A DNA stretch of 8,742 bases, taken from an uncultured Alphaproteobacteria bacterium. GTDB taxonomy: Bacteria; Pseudomonadota; Alphaproteobacteria; Micavibrionales; Micavibrionaceae. The notes beneath the pieces are model-generated. The model searched no databases and was not told the origin of the DNA. It saw only the letters and a list, made by a program, of their open reading frames with translations. The translations under genes were made by a program, and so were the position numbers. The stretch lies in assembly GCA_937128575.1 (NCBI GenBank), contig CAKZMN010000291.1:1-8742 (forward strand), written 5' to 3'. Shown piece after piece: positions 1 to 7,800 of the stretch. How positions within the stretch are numbered: position 1 is the first letter of the stretch; every line of letters begins with the position of its first letter.

Positions 1-129
1 CTAGACTTACACTGCCTAGACTTAAGAAACCGCAACTGCCTAAGGTTACTTTTCCTAAGATTGTTCTGCCTAAAATTAGCCTACCTCAGATTAAGGCTCC
101 TAAAATTACACTGCCCAAAGTTAAAACGC
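1..129 (+). repeat. 15-bp tandem repeat encoding xPK(I/V)x pentads
   Basis: Units resembling CTAAAATTACACTGC follow one another at 1-15, 16-39 (a 24-nt irregular unit), 40-54, 55-69, 70-84, 85-99, 100-114 and 115-129. Each 15-bp unit encodes one pentapeptide such as LPKVT, FPKIV, LPKIS, LPQIK, APKIT or LPKVK. A degenerate continuation (SFKMP, ALPKLN) runs to about 180. The array begins before the window, so its full copy number is unknown. It lies within the adaptor coding sequence and keeps the reading frame, because the unit length is a multiple of three. Confidence 0.85.
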
Positions 130-1145
130 CAAATTTGCCAAGCTTTAAAATGCCGCACGTGGCCCTTCCTAAGCTCAATTACAGCTTAAGCACGCGCCAC
201 ATATTATCTGGCGTTTTGATCTTTGTGTGTATGTATGTGCTGGTTGCTAGCCGCGTCGATGTAATCGCCTCAGGCGCCTCAACGTTTAATTTTTCTAAGG
301 GCAATAACGGCGTACTTACGACGCAAAATGCGCTGTCCAATGATTTGAATTCTATCACCCCTGCGGCGGGCGAAGATTTTGAAAACACCGAAGACCACGG
401 CGGGCGCTATCCGATTGAGGAGAGCACCTTAGAAGCCGAGGCCGTTCTAATTCCGCGTGAGACAACCGTCATTTCCAGTAGCCGTGATAGCAAGATCAAG
501 GCTGTGTATTTTGATAATGGCGAGACGTTTAAAAAGGGTGACGTGCTTGTTGAATATGTTTGTAAAGATGCGCGCGCCGAAGTTGAAATTGCAGAAATTC
601 AGCAAAACCTGACGCAGAAAAAATCTGCTACCAGTTACAAGCTTTTCAAGCTCGATATTATTTCAGATTTAGAAAAACAGGAATTAGAAACCGAAAACAA
701 ACAAGCCGCCGCCAGAGCAGATCTATATAAAAGCCGTATGGATGAGTGCTTTATTCGCGCGGAATATGATGGGCGTGTTGTAAAGCGCCTTGCCAATGCT
801 GGGGAATTCACGCGTACGGATCGCGTGCTGATGGAAGTGGCCTCGCTTGGTTATCTCAAGGCTGATTTCCTTATGCCTTCACGCTGGCTGCGCTGGGTAA
901 ATGTTGGCGCCAATATAGAGATCAGCATTAATGAAACAGGCGCAACCTATGAAGCCGAAATCAAACATATTTATGGTGAGGTTGATCCCGTCAGCCAGTC
1001 CGTACAAATCACGGCGCAATTAAGCCCCTATGAGGACGTTCTTCTGCCTGGTATGAGTGGCTCTGCTAAGATTGATATTAATGCAATCAGAGCAGATGGA
1101 ATTTACGGTTTTTTAGAAAGAAACCCCAATAGCAAAGAGCAGTAA
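1..1145 (+). CDS. HlyD-family periplasmic adaptor with Pro/Lys pentad-repeat N-terminus (5' partial)
   Basis: The reading frame (codons begin at position 3) is open to the left edge, so the true start lies upstream; the in-frame TTG at 135 has no supporting signal and lies inside the coding region. In order the product shows: a Pro/Lys-rich region of xPK(I/V)x pentads (about positions 3-180); one hydrophobic helix (about 201-251) that should be an inner-membrane anchor; a linker; a biotinyl-lipoyl-like half with IKAVYFDNGETFKKGDVLVEY (about 499-560); a short helical hairpin rich in Glu, Lys and Gln (about 570-740); the returning lipoyl half with RAEYDGRVVKRL; and a beta-barrel with LPGMSGSAKIDI near the end. 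This is the architecture of HlyD/RND-type membrane fusion proteins, which link an inner-membrane machine to the outer membrane. The N-terminus is predicted cytoplasmic. The next gene begins 1 nt after the stop, so they are surely co-transcribed. The family is secure; the substrate is inferred from the neighbouring giant adhesin gene. Confidence 0.9.
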   Translation, partial: RLTLPRLKKPQLPKVTFPKIVLPKISLPQIKAPKITLPKVKTPNLPSFKMPHVALPKLNYSLSTRHILSGVLIFVCMYVLVASRVDVIASGASTFNFSKGNNGVLTTQNALSNDLNSITPAAGEDFENTEDHGGRYPIEESTLEAEAVLIPRETTVISSSRDSKIKAVYFDNGETFKKGDVLVEYVCKDARAEVEIAEIQQNLTQKKSATSYKLFKLDIISDLEKQELETENKQAAARADLYKSRMDECFIRAEYDGRVVKRLANAGEFTRTDRVLMEVASLGYLKADFLMPSRWLRWVNVGANIEISINETGATYEAEIKHIYGEVDPVSQSVQITAQLSPYEDVLLPGMSGSAKIDINAIRADGIYGFLERNPNSKEQ

Positions 1146-1146
1146 A

Positions 1147-2487
1147 ATGGACAAGCTGCTAACCCTACTTGATGTGCAAAAGCAAGCCGCTCAAGCCTCC
1201 GATCTTAAATCATTTGAATTTTTAATTCTAAACGAAACCAACAAAATCGTTTCCTATAAACAGGCCGTGTTTTGGTCGCGCACGGATTTTGGTATTAAAC
1301 TTGGCGGTGTGTCGGGCAATGTGTCCTTAGATGAAAATGGATCATACGCGCAGTGGTTAAAGTCCTTTATTAAAAAAACAGCCCTGCCCGCGTGCGAAGC
1401 GAATGAGGCCAAAAGGGTTTGCACTTTTTCTCATGAAACAATCGACGCCGCGCAACAACAAGATTGGGCAGAATATGCGGGCAAGCATGGCCTGCTTGTT
1501 GTCTTGAGGAACGCAGAGGATGGTATCTTAGGCGGTTTATGGTTAGAGCGAGATAGCGCCTTTAAAGACGCGGAACAATGCTTAATGGGAGAGCTAGCGG
1601 AAACATATGCGCAGAGCTTTGCATTGCTAAACTTGCGCAAAAAGTCAGGGCTATTATCGCCTTGGAAAAAACTGAAAAAACACCACAGCTTTATTATCAT
1701 TGTGCTGATTGCCTTATCCCTGATGCCGGTGCGCCTGACGTTGACGGCGCCTGCGGAAATCATTGCGCAAAACCCTACGGTTATCACTGTGCCATATGAT
1801 GGCGTTTTGGATGTCATTAACGTGAAGGCTGGAGACATTGTTAAAAAAGATCAAAGCGTTTTTGTCATGGATAAAACCGATCTTGATGGGCGGATAAAGG
1901 CTTCTTCTCAAGCGCTGCGGACTGCACAATCTAATCTTTCGCGCCTGCGTAAAGAGTCATTAAGAGTGCCGGAGAAAAAGGCTGAGCTTAATCAATTAAT
2001 GTCCGAAATTACGGCAAAGAAAATCGAAAATGATCATGCTCAAACCTTGTTTGATAAAAGTGTTGTAAGAGCGCCGGTGGACGGCGTCGCGATTTTTTCT
2101 GACGCGAATGAATTTGAGGGACAGCCTGTCAGAACTGGTGAAAAAGTGATGATTGTCGCTGACCCTGAAAAAATCGAGCTTTTGATTAAGGCGCCTGTCG
2201 ATAATATGATTCCTATTTCAAAAGACAGTCCGGTTAAATTTTTCCTGAATGTTTCCCCGCTAAGCGGACATTCAGCAGAGATCATAAGCATGGGTTATCA
2301 ATCCAGCCCCGATGCGGATGGTTTGCTGACCTATAAAATTCGCGCCCGCATTAATGATAGCGGCACAGAAACTCCAGCGCGCATAGGTTGGAAAGGAACA
2401 GCGAAGATAAAGGGGTCATGGAATATCTTGGCCTACTCCGTTTTACGGCGCCCGCTTGTAACTTTGCGTAAAATCACGGGTCTTTAG
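1147..2487 (+). CDS. HlyD-family adaptor with N-terminal GAF-like cytoplasmic domain
   Basis: The product has 446 residues. Residues about 15-165 resemble a GAF-type domain: a helix followed by FLILNETNKIVSYKQAVFW, then a VSGNVSLDENGSYAQW segment, and a final HGLLVVLR...GGLWLERD strand pair and helix. A basic stretch (KKLKKHH) precedes a single membrane helix at about 181-195. Residues after 200 are periplasmic: the first lipoyl half around VPYDGVLDVINVKAGDIVKKDQ, a coiled-coil hairpin at about 250-305, the second lipoyl half at V307-RAPVDGVAIF, and beta-barrel strands to the C-terminus. It is therefore a membrane fusion protein carrying a probable cytoplasmic sensory or docking domain. The ATG lies 1 nt after the previous stop, behind a modest AAAGAG, suggesting translational coupling. 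The HlyD assignment is strong. The GAF assignment rests on fold-like pattern only, and no ligand can be named. Confidence 0.9.
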   Translation: MDKLLTLLDVQKQAAQASDLKSFEFLILNETNKIVSYKQAVFWSRTDFGIKLGGVSGNVSLDENGSYAQWLKSFIKKTALPACEANEAKRVCTFSHETIDAAQQQDWAEYAGKHGLLVVLRNAEDGILGGLWLERDSAFKDAEQCLMGELAETYAQSFALLNLRKKSGLLSPWKKLKKHHSFIIIVLIALSLMPVRLTLTAPAEIIAQNPTVITVPYDGVLDVINVKAGDIVKKDQSVFVMDKTDLDGRIKASSQALRTAQSNLSRLRKESLRVPEKKAELNQLMSEITAKKIENDHAQTLFDKSVVRAPVDGVAIFSDANEFEGQPVRTGEKVMIVADPEKIELLIKAPVDNMIPISKDSPVKFFLNVSPLSGHSAEIISMGYQSSPDADGLLTYKIRARINDSGTETPARIGWKGTAKIKGSWNILAYSVLRRPLVTLRKITGL

Positions 2488-2490
2488 ATC

Positions 2491-4623
2491 ATGGACGTTG
2501 CCCTTCCCGAAGAAAACGAAGATTTTAAAATTCCGGCGTTAAACCCGTTAATCAAACTTTTTAAGGCTTCCCCCGATCGAGAGGGTAAGCCGCGCTGGAG
2601 TTTATATCATCCGGCGTCCAACAAATATTTCTACATTAACTGGACTGAATTTGAATGCATCGCACGCTTTCATAAGCATGTAAGCGCGCGTGATTTACAA
2701 AATGATTTAAACAAAAATACAACGCTTGATGTTGATTTGGATGACATCAAATCCTTGGTTGTTTTTCTGCATACGAACAGTCTCTTGTCATTAGACCAGC
2801 AAGCCCCCGCAGAAATTGCAAAAGACAAACCACTATGGGAACGCATTGTTCATGGTTATTTATTTTTTACGCTGCCCCTATTTAAACCGACTGCTTTTTT
2901 AAAAACCAGCCTGCCCTTTATTCGTCCGCTTTTAACCAAAACGTTTATATGGGCCATGCTGATTATTTTGGCGATTGGGGTGATACTCACCATTCAGCGC
3001 CTTGATGAATTTACCCATACATTCCTTGAAATGTTTTCGGTAAAGGGCGCTATCATCACCTTTTTCGTTTTCACGGGGATTAAGATTATTCATGAATTGT
3101 CACATGCCTATATTGCGACTAAGCACGGCGTAAGCGTGCCGCATATGGGCGTGGCGTTGATTGTTATGTATCCGGTGCTTTATACCGAAACAACGGGGGC
3201 GTGGCGCCTGTCCTCTGCGCGCAAACGCATTGAGATAGGTTTGGCCGGCATCATGGCGGAACTAGCGCTCGCCGCAATTTTTCTGATGCTATGGCATGTT
3301 TTACCGCCGGGCATGGGCAAAAGCATTGCCTTTAGCGTGGTTGCGATTTCTTTGATTGGCTCGCTATTTGTAAACCTCAATCCGCTTATGCGCTTTGATG
3401 GTTATTTTGTGCTCAGTGATATGTTGAATATCGAGAACCTTCATGCACGCGCCATTGCTTTGGCACGGTGGAAAATTCGACGCCTACTTTTCGGTTTAAC
3501 AGATGCGCCGCCTGAATGTTTTGCGCCATCTCTTCAGCGATTTATGATCTTGTTTGGGTTATCGATCATTATCTATCGCTTTTTTCTGTTTCTTGGAATT
3601 GCGCTGCTTGTGTATTTTGTTTTCTTCAAACCCCTTGGCTTAATATTAATGATTTTGGAGCTAGTTTGGTTCATCGGCGCCCCCATGATGTCAGAGCTTA
3701 AAATATGGTGGAAACGTAAAGGCGATATTTTAAAACAAAAGCGCGCATGGCTGAGCGGCGCTGTCGCCACGACCATTATCATTTTTTCGTTACTGCCCTT
3801 TCAAACAAATATTTCTGTTCCCGGCGTTTTACACGCGCAGCAGCATAGATCGGTGCATGCCCCATCATCTGCGTTTATTAAGTCGTTGAATGTAGAAGAC
3901 GGACAAAAGGTGAGTGAAGGTGATGTTCTTGCTGTTCTTGTATCTGATGCATTAGAGAAAGATATTAAGGTTGCACAAGCCATTTTAAAAACGCTCAACA
4001 CCCAAATTAAACGCGAGAAGAGAGATATAGAGCGCTACCGCGTAACGGGAACGCAACTCGAGAGCGACCTCAGAACCGCGCAGCAACAATTTGATGCATT
4101 AAAAGCGAAAACGACGCGATTAATCGTGAAAGCGCCCTTTGATGGGGTCATTCGTGATTTATCGCCCGAAATTCATGCAAATCGGTATGTTTCCTCAGAT
4201 CATTTATTGCTTCGGGTTATTGAACAAAATGCAGAAAATTTAACCGTTTATATTGGTGAGGGACAGTTGCAGCGCATCGCCGTTGGAAATAAGGCGTTCT
4301 TTTACCCGGATCATTCGGTTTTTTCAAAAAAAGAATTAACGGTTACCTCCATTGATCCAGTTAACATTAAGACCCTTTCACGCCCTGAATTGGCTTCTGT
4401 TTATGGTGGAGACATCCCCAGCGCCATGGAAAATGGCGAGGTTAAATCTTTGGAACCGCTATACAAAACTCACCTCAAGCCATTGAAAAACATAAATAAT
4501 TCAAACAAATCGACTGTCATAGAAACTGGGCATATTCGCATAAAAGCCATTCGCGAAAGCGCCCTGCTTTCCACATTCCGTAATTTTATTGCCTTGATCA
4601 TCCGCGAAAGTGGCTTGAACTAG
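2491..4623 (+). CDS. M50 (site-2-protease-type) zinc metalloprotease fused to a HlyD-type adaptor arm
   Basis: The product has 710 residues. Residues about 25-105 look like a PqqD-type winged-helix domain (WSLYHPASNKYFYINWTEFE, then an acidic helix and SLVVFLHTNSLLSL). A polytopic membrane region follows, with the zinc motif HELSH at residues 201-205 in a membrane helix and the second M50 motif NPLMRFDGY at 297-305, whose Asp303 would be the third ligand. Both motifs are intact, so catalysis is plausible. Further helices run to about 435. The last of these leads into a periplasmic HlyD-like part: HAPSSAFIKSLNVEDGQKVSEGDVL, a coiled-coil hairpin at about 490-540, IVKAPFDGVIRDL, barrel strands, and a C-terminal FIALIIRESGLN. 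This resembles the COG1994-type putative peptide zinc metalloproteases that occur with HlyD proteins. The gene starts 3 nt after the upstream stop, with only a weak ribosome-binding site. Role (inference): processing or translocation of the giant protein encoded downstream. Confidence 0.93.
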   Translation: MDVALPEENEDFKIPALNPLIKLFKASPDREGKPRWSLYHPASNKYFYINWTEFECIARFHKHVSARDLQNDLNKNTTLDVDLDDIKSLVVFLHTNSLLSLDQQAPAEIAKDKPLWERIVHGYLFFTLPLFKPTAFLKTSLPFIRPLLTKTFIWAMLIILAIGVILTIQRLDEFTHTFLEMFSVKGAIITFFVFTGIKIIHELSHAYIATKHGVSVPHMGVALIVMYPVLYTETTGAWRLSSARKRIEIGLAGIMAELALAAIFLMLWHVLPPGMGKSIAFSVVAISLIGSLFVNLNPLMRFDGYFVLSDMLNIENLHARAIALARWKIRRLLFGLTDAPPECFAPSLQRFMILFGLSIIIYRFFLFLGIALLVYFVFFKPLGLILMILELVWFIGAPMMSELKIWWKRKGDILKQKRAWLSGAVATTIIIFSLLPFQTNISVPGVLHAQQHRSVHAPSSAFIKSLNVEDGQKVSEGDVLAVLVSDALEKDIKVAQAILKTLNTQIKREKRDIERYRVTGTQLESDLRTAQQQFDALKAKTTRLIVKAPFDGVIRDLSPEIHANRYVSSDHLLLRVIEQNAENLTVYIGEGQLQRIAVGNKAFFYPDHSVFSKKELTVTSIDPVNIKTLSRPELASVYGGDIPSAMENGEVKSLEPLYKTHLKPLKNINNSNKSTVIETGHIRIKAIRESALLSTFRNFIALIIRESGLN

Positions 4624-4670
4624 GGAAAAACAACCAATCTAAGCCCCTGAAAGAACGTGCTGATCTTAAT

Positions 4671-4697
4671 GTTTCATAAGGATTTAGTGCATATAAT
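4671..4697 (+). promoter_or_regulatory. Candidate promoter (-10 TATAAT)
   Basis: TATAAT at 4692-4697 matches the sigma-70 -10 consensus exactly. The -35 side is poor: the best candidate is GTTTCA at 4671-4676, matching 3 of 6 with a 15-nt spacer. A TG pair lies one base farther from the hexamer than in a true extended -10. Transcription would start near 4704 and give a leader of about 60 nt. An AT-rich intergenic region can contain this hexamer by chance, so support is moderate to low. Confidence 0.4.
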
Positions 4698-4722
4698 AGT
4701 ACTCAGAGGGAATAATTGTCGA

Positions 4723-4746
4723 ACATACGTAATTACATACGAATTT
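4723..4746 (+). repeat. Two adjacent 12-nt imperfect direct repeats in the leader
   Basis: ACATACGTAATT (4723-4734) is followed immediately by ACATACGAATTT (4735-4746), identical at 10 of 12 positions. The junction contains the 8-bp palindrome GTAATTAC (4729-4736). The pair lies downstream of the candidate start site and just before the ribosome-binding site, so it could be a regulator site or part of the mRNA leader. Its function is unknown. Confidence 0.5.
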
Positions 4747-4749
4747 AGC

Positions 4750-4754
4750 AGGGA
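4750..4754 (+). promoter_or_regulatory. Ribosome-binding site deciding the TTG start of the giant gene
   Basis: AGGGA ends 9 nt before the TTG at 4764. An in-frame TAG at 4758-4760 excludes any earlier start, and the next in-frame ATG (4818) lies inside the conserved LEKRLMLDAS motif and would destroy it. The TTG is therefore the best start. Confidence 0.7.
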
Positions 4755-4763
4755 TACTAGACT

Positions 4764-4874
4764 TTGAAGGGGTTCACTAAAAACAAAATAGGAATTATAG
4801 CGCTTGAAAAACGCTTGATGTTGGATGCGTCTTTGGGCGCACTCATTTCCTCGACCGTGCTCGCAGAAGATACT
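4764..4874 (+). other. LEPR-XLL-like N-terminal motif region
   Basis: Residues 1-37 contain a short basic start (MKGFTKNK), a hydrophobic IGIIA, then LEKRLMLDASLG and ALISSTVLAED. The pattern LE-x-R-hydrophobic-x-L-DA matches what I recall as the LEPR-XLL motif at the N-terminus of very long bacterial repeat proteins. Charged residues interrupt the hydrophobic stretch, so a normal Sec signal peptide is unlikely. A role as an export or processing signal is inference. Confidence 0.65.
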
Positions 4875-7800
4875 GTGAATGCGACCCCCCAAGTTCTGGA
4901 TGCCGATGTTAGCGTTACCGGCACCACCACCGATTTTGATGGCGAAGCCCTTACAATTTCAACCACCGGTGGCATAGAAGACCAACTGACCATCATCGAC
5001 GAAGGTAATGGCATCGGTGAAATTGGTTTTGATGGCACAAACATCAATTATGGCGGAACACTAATTGGTACAATTTCATCGAACGGCGTTAATGGCGCCG
5101 ATCTAACCATTGATTTAAACGCCAGTGCGTCCAAGGCAGCTATTGAGCGCCTGATCGAAAACATTACATATCAAAATAACTCTGACACTCCAACGGCCAG
5201 CAGAACCATTAACGTGGCGCTTGGCGGCCTTTTCTCCGAAGATATATCCGTTACTGTTGTTGCTCAAAATGATGATCCCGTTGCCAGCGCTAATACAGGC
5301 GTGACGCTTAACGAAGGCGCGACAACAACGATCGGCGTAGCCAATCTTGATGTCACAGATCCTGATGATGCAGACATAGACATTGTATTTTCAGTTACCA
5401 GCGCAACTGCAAATGGGCAATTGGAACTGACCACAAATGTCGGCGTGGCCATCACCAGCTTTACGCGTGATGACATCGTCAATAACCGCGTTGTCTATGT
5501 GCATGATGGCAGCGAAACAACCGCCGACAGTTTTGATTTCACAGTCACGGATGGTGATGTGACGCTCGCTAGCGATACATTTAATATTACTGTTACCGGC
5601 GTGAATGATCCACTGACGCTAGACACCAATACCGGGGTAACGGTTTTTCAAAACCTATCGACCACAATTGGCGCAGATCCCGTGCAATTCGGCACAGAGC
5701 TTATTCGCAATAGCGGCGTTGGAAATTATGCATCATGGGATGGAACGATTGATAATAAGAGCATTCAATTTTCTTTGATTTTCACAACACCAGCAGGCGC
5801 GCCAACGGGCGTTCCTGGAGAAGTTCTTTTTGAAAGTGGCGGTGCAAGCGTTGGCGTTGGGCTAGTGCTTAATTCCTCTTTTAATCTCGAATTTTATGCT
5901 GGAGCTTCGGCGGGCACACCAGAACTTTCGGGTGATCCGCTTTTGGCCAACACGCAATATGCGGTTGTGATTGAAATTGATCAGGCTAGCGATGAAATTC
6001 GCATGCATTTTGAGCAAGCCAGTAACTTTAACTGGTACGGCGTTGGTCGTCCGGCGCAAGAAGTTTTAACCGGATACACTGCAACAGACCATTCCGGCAG
6101 CGGTAATGCGGGCGTTGGGCAAATGAATCCTGAGGTTGGTGGCTATAATGGCAGCCGTAGCGGGGTCACAACATTCCAGGGCACAATCGACAGTGATGTT
6201 GTTGTTACAGAAATGCCGAGCGTCACAAACCCGAACAACGAGCTTGTTGCAAACGATTTTGATACAAGCGCTGATAACATCGTCTACACAATCACAACAG
6301 ATGTTGTAAATGGGTCCCTCACCAGAGCGGGCGTGGCGCTTGGAGCGGGCGATACGTTTACGCAAGCTGATTTGGATACCGGACTTATAAGTTATGCGAA
6401 TACAGGTGGGTTGGTCGATAGTTTTGATTTTTCTGTGACCGATGGCACAACCGTGATCGCCGGAAATACATTCAATATTACCGTTGATACATCTAATGTT
6501 GCGCCAGAAATTTTAACAACCACCACGATTTTAGATGAAGATTTTGAAGGCGGCACATCGGGTTGGAATAATAACACAACCACGACGAACACAACGCTCA
6601 GTGAATTTTGGGGTCGTTTTAACCGAAATGTTCATACAGCTGATAATCAAGAGCTCTTCCAAACTTTTGCTACATCCGGTACGCAGGATTATATCGTTGT
6701 CGAGTTTGATTTTTACGAACTAGATACATGGGACAATGAATATTTCTATTTGTTCGTGAATGATACGAATGTTTTAGGGAATAATCATCGCTTACGTTGG
6801 AATGTTTTTGAGCGCCCTGCTGACGGCGTTTCAGGAGATGTGTCATACAGCGTTCAAGAAACAACCGAAGCGCTTGGGTTTATTGGCTTTAACGCTAGTT
6901 ATTACGAACAAACATATCATTACACACTTGTTATAGAGAATTCTGATCCGACCCTTAAACTTGGTTTTGGGTCTAGTTTGAATTCCACGAATGTAAATGA
7001 TGAAGCGTTTGGTATTGATAATCTTAAAATCACAGAAGTGAAATCTGGCGGTGTTGATGTACAAGAATTTTACTTGGCTGAAGACGCGGCGAATAACGCA
7101 TCCGTTGGAACAATTGGTGCAATCGATGCCAACGCGGGGCAAACTATTAGCTTCGCCGCTACAGGCGGAACAGGCGCAGGTATATTTAGCGTGAATGCAG
7201 GCACTGGTGAAATTCGTGTTACTGATAATTCAACGCTGGATTTTGAAACAACGACTTCATACACATTAGACATTGAAGTCAGCGATGGCGCGCTATCAAG
7301 CACACAAACCATCGTTATTAATATGCTCGATGTCATGGAAAATACTGCGCCGACTTATGTTGCTGCGGGTCCATTTTCCATTGCAGAAGACGCGGCCAAT
7401 AACGACGATGTTGGCACGGTTACAACGGCAGATGCGGAAGGCGATACTGTCGTTTACCGAATCATTGGCGGGAACACGAACAACGCCTTCAAAATCAATA
7501 CCACAACTGGATTAATTGAAGTCAGAGACAACAGCACTATCGATTTTGATACCCTAGCTGCTTACAACCTTAGAATTCGCGCCACGGACGATAATGACCT
7601 CGCACGTTTCAGAGACCAAACTATCCGCGTAAACATTACCGACGTAGATGAAGCGCCGTCTCTTGATATTGAATATGTGATTGAAGCGCAAAATGCAGGC
7701 GTTATTTATAGCTCTGATACTGGTAATTTTTATAAGGTTATTACGCCGAACAAAACATATGTTCAGGCTCTAGCCTTTGCAGAGACCGAACTTCTAAATG

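Larger units (their letters stand above)
4624..4763 (+). promoter_or_regulatory. Leader region upstream of the giant adhesin gene
   Basis: This 140-nt gap separates the adaptor/protease operon from the giant gene. No convincing hairpin followed by a T-run was found, so there is no clear intrinsic terminator and read-through from the operon is possible. A TATAAT hexamer, a pair of 12-nt direct repeats and a ribosome-binding site are listed separately. No small reading frame here is worth calling. Confidence 0.5.

Noticed and set aside
135..137. TTG at 135 as the start of the first adaptor gene
   Set aside because: The same frame is open to the left edge and encodes the same pentad pattern upstream of 135, with no ribosome-binding site before it. 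The gene is 5' truncated by the window.
1431..1838. 135-codon reading frame on the minus strand
   Set aside because: It lies wholly inside the second adaptor gene, which has clear domain structure. The minus-strand product shows no recognisable motif.
1147..4623. Conventional type I secretion (ABC transporter) operon
   Set aside because: No Walker A/B or ABC signature occurs in any of the three products. The polytopic protein is an M50 protease. An ABC gene outside the window is not excluded.
4624..4700. Intrinsic terminator after the protease gene
   Set aside because: No stable GC-rich hairpin followed by a T-run could be found on the + strand.
6066..7336. Several minus-strand frames of 64-99 codons
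   Set aside because: They overlap the giant gene, whose frame is continuous with good domain matches throughout. Their products are low-complexity or featureless.
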